From NCBI GenBank assembly GCA_017311315.1, contig CM029617.1:3700681-3764680 (forward strand): a stretch of DNA of 64,000 nt. Reading direction: 5' to 3'. Below, piece after piece: positions 48,557 to 60,532 of the stretch (the stretch's first letter is position 1; the number at the start of each line of letters is the position of its first letter). The stretch is from Dendrocalamus latiflorus. Its lineage: Eukaryota > Streptophyta > Magnoliopsida > Poales > Poaceae. Below the pieces are notes generated by a model that was given only the letters and a program-made list of their open reading frames with translations, was not told the origin of the DNA and searched no databases. The position numbers and the translations under genes are program-made.

Positions 48557-49845
48557 GTTTAATCGGATCATATGTTAGATTTGTCGCCGTCGATCGATCC
48601 CCTCTCAGTTTGCGGCACGCCATGTGCGCGTGCATGCATGCATCGCCTCTTTCCTCGTCACGTACACATGCATGCATAAAAGAGAGGGCCATTCAATGCG
48701 AACCTAGCACCGTCAAACGCGGAAGGAGAAACTGTCAGCCGTACGTACGTGCTGCCAAGCGAGTCAAAAGGAAACCCCGTTCCATCTCTCCGACTGACAC
48801 ATTGACTTAAGGTGTTAGAATTGGGGTTTTCTCCGCAAAAGATTCGTTCATTCTTAGATTCCCACGGTTTAGTCCTATATTACTTCAATAAGTAAGAATA
48901 AAATAATATAAAAGATGGAGTTCTTTCTATCATATAAAACATATGATACATGGTACCAGAAGGATTTTCACTAAACACGCGCATGCAAGAGCATTCGTAT
49001 TCTTGTTTTTTCGTGTGACCATCATAGCTATGTTCCTAGCATATTAAATACATCTTTTTTTGTTGAATACATCTTTTTTTGTTGAATCATACCATCATCT
49101 CTCTTAATTATTTTTGATTGAGAATTTAAACATCCAGATTAATTCGGTTTAATTAAGATAAATGCCATCAGTTACTGATGATAATTGACACGTGTCTAAA
49201 ATGAGGCTAGAGACGTCCAGATTTAGAACAACCCGAATTCCTCTATTCCTTTTCACACCGTCTTTTTTTTTCCTCTGGTGAATTATGTTAGAGTGTTGAG
49301 CGGCCAAACGTCATTGGCCGTTTTTCTCAGCGTACACTAGGAAGGAGAGAGAAAGACTATCTCTGAATTGTTGCCGTAGAGAGTATCTGCACATGGCGGC
49401 AATAAGTTTTCTGGGAAGTGCAACTCGCATGACCGCTCGTCTTCTTCATCGATGTTGACTACTTCCATGATTGCATGTCTTTGCACTGCTTCTTTTCTTC
49501 ATCAACCTCATTGTAATCATTCGTGTAACTGATTGATTATGATATAATTCTGTTCTTGTGTATATTTTAGTACAATATGATTTGTCTGTTGCTGTTACTT
49601 ATGAGTTTTATATCATTAATATTTTACAATATATGACTTCTATTAGTATTTGAAATTAAAATATTATCCCTATTTCAACATAAGGTCCTTCGCTGCATAT
49701 TTGTTGACTCAATATGAAAGCAAGGGACGAAGGATGAAAGGTACAGACTACTTATGAAAGACTACTCTAGTTTTCTCGCCCAACTTAGCGCTGATTTAAT
49801 TTGGAGTCCAACGGTCAACTGTCATTGCACGCATATTTTTTTATC
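48557..49845. other. intergenic
   Basis: No gene recognised. An aacatctttttttgttgaat-type direct duplication lies near 49040-49090. Confidence 0.4.
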
Positions 49846-50084
49846 GGGTGTGTATAGGTATCATCCGTATATTTTATTTTTAACAATTATCTAAATTTCG
49901 GACCGTTGGATTAGATATCCAACGGCCTCTTATTTTTGGAGGGACGAGATTTTTTTTGAGGGGACAGGGAGAATTCGTGACCGTTGGATCTCTTATTTTT
50001 AGAGAATTCGTGATCTCTAATCCAACGGTCACAAATCTAGATAATAGTTAAAAAGAAAACATCCAGACGATGTTTATCAATACC
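49846..50084. mobile_element. foldback MITE, ccgttggattagaga family, copy 1
   Basis: Arms of about 80 bases carry ggtatcatccg, caattatctaaatttc and gaccgttggattaga, with complementary sequence on the right side. The same family occurs at 62302-62542 in opposite orientation. Confidence 0.75.
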
Positions 50085-50240
50085 TTCATCGTAGTACAAC
50101 AGATTCGAGCGATGTCATTGATCTGTCAGGGAGAGAACCCCAACAAGATTCCTTTTGGTGCGACGTGTGGCCAACTGACCAAGCCCCTACCCATTCCTAT
50201 GTTTTGGCAGCCACACTGCAGGGAGATCCAACCGCATGGC

Positions 50241-50450
50241 AAGAGTCTGTCTTTTTTGCTGCGGCTTATAGCTTTTAGCTGAAAGTTTTGAATTTTGGCT
50301 ATTTACGGTACAGATTACAGAGAGACAGATACTCACTTGTGATTTTGGCTGGTACAAATGTTGGGCTTTTAACATGTAGATCGTTTAATTTGTAGACATT
50401 GTCTTGAGAAAATACTCCGATTAAAAGTTAGGTAAGTCAAACAGGCCCTT
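50241..50450. mobile_element. MITE, second copy of the 17350 family
   Basis: Shares ttttgaattttggct, acggtacagattacagagag, ttttggctggtacaaatgtt and gtcttgagaaaatactccg with 17350-17596. The right end is aaacaggccctt. Confidence 0.65.
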
Positions 50451-53400
50451 CTTCGGTTCGTCCACCAAACCGTGACACGTAGTTCAAACGACATCGGGGA
50501 GGAGCTCGAATCTTGTCATGTCCCTAACACAATGCTGCGCCACTTGCGGAAACAGTGCCCCCCAAATTTGGAGGTCAATTGCATGCCATTTGTTGATGAT
50601 GTCTTGATGGCATTTGCCTCACGTTGCAAATATTTATCATGAATTCATGATCGACCGAGATGCATGTCTGTGTGTGCTTGCCAGCTATCTAGATTTGCTG
50701 GCTCTTATTGCCTTAGCAGTTTATGAACAGAACATATACGCTCTTGATACGTAGACAAATTTATTGGACATAGCATATGATGCGGCACGTACTGGCAGTG
50801 TCCTCAATCCATCAAAAGCCGGCATGCTGATCTCCACTCCACATGAAAATGTTTCACACAGTTGTAGCGCACTAGCTCGTGCGCGTATGCTACAACTTTA
50901 CCTGACATATATACTAACAAATAGAGAGTCCACTAATTGATACTATCACGCCATTAAATAAGTCACTAAACGAAATGCAACCAAACTTGGTGGGTTGAAA
51001 GAATCCTAACTCTTAATTAACACTAACAGTAAAATTTAAATTTAATTAATAGTAATTAAAGCCTAATTAAATTAATTACAACATAGTGAATTATAAAAAA
51101 TTGAAACTCAGCTTATATAAGCAAAATGAAATTATTACAACACTTAAATAATTACGAGAATATAATGTGCATCTAGAAATACATAAATTACAAGCTTTGC
51201 AGAAGAATAAAAAATAATAAAAAATACATTTCCATCATCTCCTTGATTTACATATTCCCTTGCTTGCGCAACGAGTAGTAGCCTTCTGAAGACCAAACTA
51301 AAACCCGACGTTTTTCTTTTGTAGTCCAACGTGAATGATAAAAACAATAAAAAGGGAGAATAAAATAAATAAATAAATATAGTTTGTCGTCAGAGCTTAT
51401 TCGGCTTTAGGATGCCGGATTAATTAGTGCTCATCGATATACATGGACCGTTCGGGCCCGACTGACACCTCTCATTTAAGTGAGTGTCATCCTTCGGTGA
51501 AAAACTGAGCCACACCTACTGTAAGTTTTACCGACCACCTCACGCAATAGAAAAACAAGCACAATACCAAAGCCTCCCTATGGACAGAAGGTCCTAGTGT
51601 TTTAACCATTGCATAGCTGACCAAGAGAGCAAAAGAGATAAGACCATTGCACAACTGGCCAATGCACAACCAAGCATGAGAGAAGTGAGGATAAGATCAA
51701 AGCTTCAACACAGCCCAAGGGAAAGGCAAACCATTCCTCCCTTCAAAAGTAAGCAAGCCAACACAGAATCTTGACATCTCCACCCCAGCCTCATTTTCTT
51801 CCCTCAACCGAAAGCCAACCCAAGACAAAGCAAAGAGCCAGTGCATTGCTCGACCAAAAACAGGGAACAAGCCGAGCACCACAACACCATCACCTCATCC
51901 AAAACTAGCCACAGGGAGGTAGTGAAGGAGGAGAGAGCCTGGAAGAGAGGAGCTAAAGATGTAAGGGGAAGACGATGACTACAAAGGTGTAGAACCCTCG
52001 ACGACCGCTAGGACCACCTTCAACCAACCCAGACAAGGGACAACAAGCCGACAACACCCGACCAGAGAAAGAGGAGACTGACTGAAGCACCGAACTCATG
52101 AAAATGACATCACGACCACCACCACCTTTGCCATCGTCTATTTTCTTTTCTAGCCCAACAACAAGTAGGTTCCCTCACAATCCTTTTTCTTTTGCTCAGC
52201 ATCCATGGCATCGCACAATAAACACCACAGCACACCACACAATGCAACCGAATTGACCAAGTAGGATGGCATGAGGAGAAGGGAAAAGCCCCATACCTTG
52301 TCCGGTAAGGCCACGACGCCACAACGGTGAGCCCATGGAAAACCACCATGTGCGCTTGGGGGATTGCATGCTCCCTAGCGCATGTAACGCCACAAGTACT
52401 GTCATGGTGGCATAATCGCTGATCTTCCCAAGCCATTTGCATATTCATGCGCATAAAGATAAGCTAAAAATGATAGCTAAAATCAAGATGCATAAAGAAT
52501 GAGTAGAGCAAACCTTCTCGAGTAGGAAGGGGAGGAAGTCAGGTTGACGGAGCTAGCACTAGAGTTGGCCAAAGGAGTCATAGAAGCTATAGGAAACCAT
52601 GGAAGCCATGGCGGCCAGAGTTACGGCTGACGCCATGGCTAGGCCGAGCCACAACAGTTAAGCTGGCGATGACCATAGCAAAAAGGGCTGGGAGCCAAGG
52701 GGAAATTGAGGGAGTCAAAGAGGGAAGCTGAGAGGTCGACAATGAGGTCATCGGCGGTGAGCCAGCGAGCCATAGCCAAAGCACATGAGGTCCTCAAACC
52801 AATGTCAAGGAAGCGTGCCGAGGTCAATGTGTAGCTGAACCAGAGGAATAGAGGGGTGAAATGAAGGGGAAAGTTGGGGGAAGCGCCAAGCAAGTCACCG
52901 ACGGTGAGCCCAGGTCGATGCACCTATGGCATCGCTCGAGCTGACAAACCCTACTCGAGGCCGAGTTTTGGTCAAGCCGGCGAATTAGAGAGGAAGTAGC
53001 AAAGCCGTGCTTAGGGAATTAGCGAAGGGACCATCGGCCAACGAACCTGAGCACTCGAGGTGGCAGTGTCGTGTATGAGGAGAGAGGGAGCCATGGAAGG
53101 GTAGCCATGGTTTGTGTGCATGTGTAGGGAAGGTAACCAATTGTTGTGTGTGGTCATGCGTGGTGTTACCTAGTTTTAAGAGAGTTCAGAGTAACTATGG
53201 ATACAGTGGCACAAGCCTACACAGTGCAAAATAAAATCATAAATTCATGCTTGTCTCCTGAATTGAAGGCTATGGAGAACACTAGGGTTTTTTCGTCTCA
53301 CCGAGTGACTAGTAGCATTTTGAATAATTAAAATTTGCAACTCCATTTAATTTGAGAAACTAGTTTCTAAAGAGAAGAGATGAATTAAAAATTGTAATAA

Positions 53401-54970
53401 AGAGAAAGAGATGATTCATATATTGCATTATTGCTATTAATACTTGCTGAGTACATTAGTACTCATCTTTGATATTACTTCTCTTTGTTATTTCTCAATC
53501 CAACCGAGAAGTACCTCTAGTGGGACTCGGGTTATTCAGGTGCCGATAAGGGCACATGGGACGACGACAATCGTGCCGAGGACCAGGGTGAGGTAGACGC
53601 CCTATACGGCAACTGGGACGAGTAGACGGCCAGTGACGTCAAGTCATCAAGAGATAGGGTACATAATTATTCGTATCTCCTTTGTATTTAAATAATTGTA
53701 ATTAAGACGATAACCATATGTAGCTAACTCATGTATTAAAGCATAATATTTGATTATAGTTATGTTGCGTAACTCTTGTAAGATTTATTATTTTTAATTT
53801 AATAAGATTAGAGAATAATAATCTATTGTTCGGTGCCACATGTTCTAGGAAAAATGACAGAGACGTCTCAGATCAAGTGATAATCAATCCAGAAATAACG
53901 CCGGAACGCGTAATTAGTGGGTATCGAATTCTGGCCTAACGCTAGACCGAGGAAAAGGTGCCCGTACTTACCCACTGACTTGCACGCTCAATAATACTAC
54001 TTTGTATACTCTGCAAGATCGTTTGTATCGTGTACAAGCACATTGTGTAATTTACCGATTCCGGAAAGAAGGGTATTTCGGACCAAAAGGGTATTTCGGA
54101 CCAAGAGAGAATACAACTAGAGCACAACGAGATCGACAAGAGTTCAACACCCCAATCAGTTGCTCCTCCCTCTCTCCTCCATGTGCCAGGTCAGTAGGTG
54201 GGTCCCAGTACAGCAACGTCCTCTGCTTTCTCAACCGATTCGCTCTGTCTCGTCGCCTCCCTCCTCGCGCACCGTACGAGCGGACTACGGAAGAGGCCGA
54301 GCCGGGCACGGTCACACAGGCGAGACGATCCAAAAGCGGTCCCGGCCCGACCCCGAATCTGACCGGTCGGGATCCGGCCTGAGCTAAACCGGGAGCTAAT
54401 CAAGGACCGGCCGGGTCCACCCCACCGGCTTGTTGCCCCCTTGTACCTTCCAGGACGCCATCACTACCCGCACTTGTACCTCCCGACCCTATTCAATTCT
54501 CCCTGCTTTGCTACGCCTACACACCCTTCTCCCCATACACACCTAGCCCGAAAGATGATAAGAGTTTGATTCAGGCAAGGACGAAAGATATTAAGATAAT
54601 TTTGTAGTTAACTTTAGTTCAAGCAGGTTATTCCTCGATATTTATTGTCAAACACAGTTAATTGATGCTAGAAGATAAGTTAATTGATACCAAAAGGTGT
54701 AAAAAAAATAAGTAACTAGTCTTGAGAAATGGACGCAGCAAAGATCTTTGGATGCTAATCCAACAGAGCATGTATTTTACAAGCTCTAGATTTTTTTTAC
54801 ATACTCTATCTCGATTTTGAAAAGAAAATGTGGCAACATTTGATATACTAGCAAGGGTCCCCAAAGCAGCAAGATAAATAAATACATTACATTCTGAGCA
54901 AAGAATTTGTAAATGCCAGAGGAAAAATAATCACAAAAAGACCTTTGCAACTCATAACTCCCATCTCTTC
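50451..54970. other. 4.5-kb region without recognised gene
   Basis: 50900-51400 is AT-rich. 51430-53130 is an unusually even-composition stretch with short frames on the minus strand that do not form a recognisable protein. 53440-53900 includes gctgagtacattagtactca and an AT-rich tail, which resembles the end region of rice Gypsy-type non-autonomous elements, so 50.9-53.9 kb may be one such element (inference; no LTR pair seen). 54060-54110 has a short direct repeat gggtatttcggaccaa. 54200-54550 is GC-richer and unassigned. Confidence 0.35.
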
Positions 54971-54973
54971 CGT

Positions 54974-54980
54974 TATATAA
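54974..54980 (+). promoter_or_regulatory. TATA box of second SAUR gene
   Basis: TATATAA, 171 bp upstream of the ATG. The extended block tatataaggagcc is identical to that upstream of the SAUR at 24679. An ATG at 54986 is too close to the TATA box to be transcribed. Confidence 0.75.
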
Positions 54981-55150
54981 GGAGCCATGGCCATCCCAGC
55001 ACACACGCCTTCTGTCCTCTCAAGTCCGTTGCCCCTCGCCTCCTGCTCTCCAAGACCCAGCCCACCGCCGCCGACGCAGCCGCCACCACCTCCTCCTCCC
55101 AACCTCCATTTCCAAGCCTCAAGGTCTCCGTCACCAGGCGAAGCAGCAGC

Positions 55151-55552
55151 ATGAGACGCCTGCTCAGACGGCTCTCCCGCGTGGCCGCGGCCGACTCCTG
55201 CACCGCCGCTGGCGCGTACCAGCCGCTCCGGCCGGACGCGGTGGCGAAGGCTTCCGCGCCTTCCTCCTTCTTCGGGGCGCGGAGGCTGGGAGGGGGCGCG
55301 CGCGTGCCGGAGGGGCACGTCCCCGTGTGCGTCGGCGAGGAGGGCGGCGACGTGGAGCGCTTCGCCGTGCGGACCGAGCTCCTGGGCCAGCCGGCGTTCG
55401 CGGCGCTGCTCAGGCGCGCCGCCCAGGAGTACGGGTACGGCCACCCGGGCGCTCTCCGCATCCCCTGCCCCGTCGCCGACTTCCGCCTCCTCCTCGTCCG
55501 CCTCTCCGCCACCGGCGACCACGCGGACGCCGACGATGCCCTGCTCTACTAG
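55151..55552 (+). CDS. SAUR family auxin-responsive protein (long N-terminus)
   Basis: Intronless, 133 residues. The SAUR core runs VPEGHVPVCVGEEG (about 57-70), ERFAVRTELLGQPAFAALLRRAAQEYGY (about 74-101) and GALRIPCPVADFRLLLVRL (about 105-123). A basic, Arg/Ala-rich extension of about 55 residues precedes the core (MRRLLRRLSRVAAADSC), longer than in the SAUR at 24679 and typical of the SAUR subgroup with extended N-termini. Very GC-rich, so a long antisense frame (54887-55522) is a shadow. The TATA box at 54974 and the leader length fit the ATG chosen. Function by family: auxin-responsive growth regulator acting through PP2C.D phosphatases. Confidence 0.92.
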   Translation: MRRLLRRLSRVAAADSCTAAGAYQPLRPDAVAKASAPSSFFGARRLGGGARVPEGHVPVCVGEEGGDVERFAVRTELLGQPAFAALLRRAAQEYGYGHPGALRIPCPVADFRLLLVRLSATGDHADADDALLY

Positions 55553-57491
55553 CCGTCCCCACTCTCGCCGCTCTCCCCGTTTTGCCCTCTTGTTCGGGGT
55601 ATTTGCGCTTTTGCCATGGAGGGCATGGTTAAGAATTTGCCCCTTGGTAAAAGTAAAACAGTAACGGCAGCTCCAATTGCTAGCTGCTGCCTTTTTACTG
55701 ATTTACCCCTGTGTGGGATGCATGTACATAGGGAGAGTTGTAATGGTCATGGGTGGGTTGGTGGAGGGTAGGAAGGGGATTTCGCCACATTTTCTCCTGC
55801 AGCTCAACATTTTTAGCACCTGCTGTTTGGTGGGAATTAGGGGTATTTTTCTTCTTTCTCTTTGTTTTGGGTGTTCATCTAGTCCTAGATCTAGCTCTAG
55901 TAGTTGTAATGGACTGCTTGTTCTTCTCTTCCTAGGGATTTTGAGGTCTTGACAATACATGCAAGCCGCAAGGCTAACCTCATGTGAAATGGAGGAAATT
56001 GCTAGTGCAAAATCTCTTGTCATTCTCCCGGATCTGGGGATGTGTAATGCGATGCGGTTTCCCTAAATTTTCACTTGCTTTTCATGTGGTACGTCTCGAT
56101 TTCGGCTAAAATGGTATGGTATGGTATGTTATGTTGGAAGATTAGACAACGCGCTCCTCTTACATCAAAGAGCAGCAGACTGCAAAATTACCGTGTTTCT
56201 AATTGATCTCCATCGATTTGTTTGTAAAGTGGACGGTACTGCTGAATTGCTTAAGCCGAAAAGAAATCAGCTGATCAACACGCTCCAACCTATCCGCAAT
56301 GGCTTGCTTTGGAGTCGCGCGATTGATTGTGCCGTGTGCGTGCATTTCTCGGGTCCAGTACGCCAGTACGTGTGGCCGTGTGCCGTGCCGTGGATCGAAC
56401 ATGACAGATCGCGCCGTGTCGGCAAATCTTCCAAGTCGCAGAAGAGAATCAGGTGCCCGACACACGCTGCTGAACGGTGACGACGAGCAGACAGACGAAA
56501 TCTTATCCTCGCGTCGTACTTACAGATCGCAGAATGGCAAAATCTGCATCCTGCAAGCGATCATGCAGAGCAAAGCAAGTGAAGCAACAGCGATGCGTAC
56601 GCGAGTCGCGGTGCGGATCCCGGCACCGGTAGTACTGTGTTAGATCGATCGTCAGGCAGCCTGCCATGGAGTAGGAGTACTTTGACTGTTCGGTGGCACT
56701 TGGGCCTGTGAAGCATTGCATTGCTTTCAGAATTGAACACAGGAAATTCGACTCTTTTGATTGTGTTGTTCGCGTCTAGCTGATTGCCCACAGTACATGA
56801 TAGATTGCCCGTAGATGTCCAGATTTCTGAAGAATGTGCACTGCTTGAATTGATCAATGTCTCTAGCTCGGTCTTAATGTGAATGTTCCAGCTGCCGAAT
56901 GCGGTGAAAGCGCTAGTTGATAACGCCCAGATATGAGGGAAATTGGACTGAATGATAGTGTTTCTTTGGATTCTTATGACATTTGCCCTTCCACCAAACC
57001 GATAGATATTGACATGAAAAAAAAAATCGCATTTTGCTTAAATTTGGGTAGTTTTCTCTTTAGGATGACTTGAGAAACTGGTGGACTCGAAGAATCAAGG
57101 GGGCAAAAAGAAAGAAATGCTTCTCTGCTTTCCAACAGAAGACAGTGCATTCTAAAGCAGTTGTGCTTCCAACAAACTTCCCTATCAAATCATTCTTTTC
57201 CTTTTGCCCATTAGCTACACGATTTATCTTTTTAAAAGGATAGAACTGACCCTTGAAATCTACATTTGAGGATGCCATATTGCCACCAAAAAAGAAATCT
57301 GTGGGCCGAGCATCGTCAATTGATAGGAGCAGCCCCATGTGAAGAAATCTTGGCCAGTGCAGCTGACAACTGCGCCTCACTGTGGCTGAGCTCACAGGGA
57401 TGATGATACCTTGGAAGATTTAGAACACCAGCTTACTTGTACTTAGAAGCAACTAATTCTGGCATTATCACATTCTCCTTGGAATCCTTGT
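55553..57491. other. SAUR 3' region and intergenic DNA
   Basis: To about 55980 this is probably the SAUR 3' untranslated region. 56100-57480 has several open frames (for example minus 57060-57395, 111 codons) with normal-looking composition but no recognised homology, splice support or promoter. Left uncalled. Confidence 0.4.
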
Positions 57492-57499
57492 GTCAGAAA

Positions 57500-58884
57500 C
57501 AAGGTTTCAAATAGCCGGCTAAGCCATTTAGCGGATAGGTTCCGCAGAGGTTACAAAGGCTATAGCGGGCTATAGCCTCAAATAGCCTCATTTAGCGGTT
57601 TAGTAAAAGTATATGTAAAAAACTCAGAATTCAATGTTTTATGCACATACAAGCATATAATCAAGGATATTTTAGCATACAAAAACATTCACAACAATTG
57701 CAATGTTATCTAACTAAATATGATGTTATCTAACAATTGCAATTACCATAGGAGTAAGATGTTATGAAGCAGCTGGGAACGATTGCAATGTTATCTAACT
57801 AAATAGGGATGTTTTAGAGTGCCATGAGTAAGTATAATTCAGCTGTATTGTAGCTTGACCACATCACAAAGGAAGCAAGTATAGTTTTCATGTCAACCCA
57901 GCAATAAACTAACTAGCATTGATGCAGCAAGCATAATGCATCCTCTCTTGCCTATGCAATTGCAAACCGAACAAAAATTAGCTAACAAATAGATGACAAT
58001 AACTTGAACCTAATTCAATTTTGTAATATATGAGCCTCCCTGCACTAACATGCTAGCTATTCAAACTAAAACCTCTCAATCTCTAAAGTCTGATTATCTG
58101 AATGGATCAAAGGAAGGAAGAAGAACACTGGAACAGAGGAGAGCAAAGGTGTAAAACTTGCCTTGCTGTTGCTCTGGTTGGGACATGTTGCTGTTGCTGT
58201 TGCGACGGGTCAAGCGGCGGGCGCGGCCGAGAGGCGCGACGGCGGGCGGCATGGGCTCGGGAGGTGTCGCGGCGGCGGCGGGCGGCACGGGCTCGGGAAG
58301 TCGGGAGTCGAGAGGCGTCGCGGCGGCGGCGGGCTTCACGGGATCGGGAAGTCAGAAGTCGGGAGGCGTGGCGGCGGCGGCGGCGGGCGGCACGGGCTCA
58401 GGAAGTCGGGAGTCGGGAGGCGTGGCGGCGGCGGCGGGCGGCACGGGCTCGGGAGGCCTGGCGGCGGCGGCGGGCGGCACGGGCTTGGGAGGCGTGGCGG
58501 CGGCGGCGGGCGGCACGGGCTCGGGAGGCGTCGCGGCGGCGGCGGGCGGCACGGGCTCGGGAGGCGTGGCGGCGGCGGCGGGCGAAGTCGGGAGTCGGGA
58601 GGCTGCTGTGAGGAACTGAGGACCGAGACTGACCGACTGAGGACTCAGGAGCAAGAGCTAGGGTTAAGAACGCGTTTGGGCCATACGGGAATTCGGCCCA
58701 CTTCAGAAATTTTTTTCCCTTCTTAGCCGGCTAAATGCAGTCCATTTAGCGGATTTAGCGGGCTAAATCCGGCTAATAGCGGGAAAAAATGTTTAGCGCC
58801 AAAAGTGATTTCTCCTAGCCCTTAGCCTTCCCAAAGGCTAAATCCGGCTATAGCGGTGGCTATAGCCGGCTATTTTAAACCTTG
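57500..58884. mobile_element. hAT-like non-autonomous element, tagccggcta family, perfect 8-bp TSD
   Basis: 1385 bp with exact duplications GTCAGAAA at 57492-57499 and 58885-58892. The inverted ends are caaggtttcaaatagccggc and, reversed, caaggtttaaaatagccggc (one mismatch). Subterminal zones repeat ggctatagcgg / tttagcgg motifs. The core 58190-58610 is G-rich; successive cacggg motifs lie 51, 54, 51, 36, 36 and 36 bp apart, all multiples of three. Frames there read as Gly/Ala- or Arg-rich low complexity. Confidence 0.93.
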
Positions 58885-58892
58885 GTCAGAAA

Positions 58893-59645
58893 CCAGCTGC
58901 TACTGTATCATATGTTTTCCAGGAAATTAAGTAATGTGACATAAAATCATCGTACAACTATTAGGCTGCATTGGCATGCGCTGTCTATTCTGCACATTTG
59001 ATTTTTTTTTTCACCGGCGCGCCTGCTAAAATATTTTTACTCCCTTGCTGAATGGTTTCTAAGTTTGAACATATGTGAAACGAGCTTCAAGGAATCACAC
59101 CGAAAAAAAAAAGTGGAGGCAGATATTTTTTATATCCATCAGTGCTCATAAATTCTTTCTGATCATCTGATGTATATAGCACATGCCATGTCAAGACCAC
59201 AGCTCATTTTTACATGCTCTAAGCTCTCCAAAATTCCCAAGGCATGAATCTTATAACTACAGACACGCGGCATGCATACAGAAAAAGGTGCAGAAATGGA
59301 GAGAGAGAGAGGTTTTGCTGAACAGAAAGCCGGAACAAAATTTTCGAGAAGATAGAGATCATCTTTTACTGGCCTGCACTGGTGCATCAGCGCATGAGAG
59401 GGGAGAGTTGATGAGGACCTGCACACCTTTGCATGCATGTCTGAACCCTGCGTGCTACAGGCCATGTCATGTGCAGGAAGTGAAGGCCACATTGAAGCAC
59501 GCCTGCCAGATTGCCCCAACAAGGCCCCGACCAGCGGGCAAGTTCGAGCCCATGATGCTCTCGGACAATTGTTTCAATCAGCTGCTCGTATGGCACGTTG
59601 AATCAAATCCGCGACCACAAGGCACTGTACATGTAGATGGCGAGT
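58893..59645. other. intergenic
   Basis: No recognised gene. Short unsupported frames on both strands. Confidence 0.4.
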
Positions 59646-59649
59646 GTTA

Positions 59650-60237
59650 TCAGCACTGCCATGCTTCTTCGATATATAGCTCGATCCAAGCTCGCCCTGT
59701 CTCTCTTGCATCGCGTTTAATTAGAAGACGACATCGTGCTGTGTGAAGCAGCAGGCCAGAACTACTGTTGGAGATAGCGTTCCCCGATGCAAAGAGAGTT
59801 TGCAGGTGTAGAATGGGGACAAAAATGGCAGCAAGTGAATAATGGAATTCGCCGACGCAGCACGATCGATTTTGCAGGTAGGATGGGAACAAAATGGCAG
59901 CAAGTGAACAACGCAGTTCTCCGGTGCAAAAAGATTCTGCAAGATGGAATAATGTACGCTTAAAAGTTTGTCGAAGTGCAATGCAAACAGAAATGGCCGC
60001 AAGGTAGACGGCAACGGAATTCACTGAGGCAGCAAGATTTTTGCATGTACGAGGACAAGAGGATGATGCGCAGGAAGCAAGCAATAAATGAATGAAATGT
60101 ACACTACTTGAGTTTCGGTGAATTTTTTGCGCGACTGGGCCAAGTTTGGGCCTTGCACGGGGCAACCCGGAAGCCCGAGCCCAAGCATCGGTTGTGCTTG
60201 GCCCAGGTCCTCGGTGGCGAGATCTGGCCATCTTCAA
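59650..60237 (-). repeat. degenerate 69-bp repeat within an open frame
   Basis: Between about 59760 and 60060, units with ggcagcaagtgaa (59829, 59897) and ggccgcaag (59994), each followed by gca-rich and gcaggt(a)gga blocks, recur at about 69 bp and then about 97 bp. A 195-codon frame on the minus strand stays open throughout and repeats an LAAI(L/F)-type hydrophobic motif. I recognise no protein family; it may be a small unknown gene or a decayed array. Confidence 0.45.
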
Positions 60238-60532
60238 ATAAGTCCGCGGTGCTTGCTTAGCCGGGAGCAGTACCTAAGCAGCTTCTTGAACCCTATCATA
60301 CGCAGCATACCTGATGAACACAGCATCAATTTCTAGAGGCTACACTGCGTCCATTCTGTTAATCCTCCTAACGGCAGCCAGGCAGTACCGGTTACAACCC
60401 ACATCAGAACAACACTACACAGACACTACGGTTTTCCAGCGTGATCTCAAGGTGTTATATTCTGTTTCCAACACTACACCGGCTATAAGCTAAAGCCTGC
60501 GACTACAAGCGATCAGCAGCGAGGCGTCATGG

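Noticed and set aside
54887..55522. 211-residue minus-strand frame opposite the second SAUR
   Set aside because: Antisense shadow of a GC-rich SAUR gene that has its own TATA box and conserved core.
57060..57395. 111-codon minus-strand frame
   Set aside because: Not recognised and lacks promoter, splice or repeat evidence; could be a gene fragment but cannot be supported.
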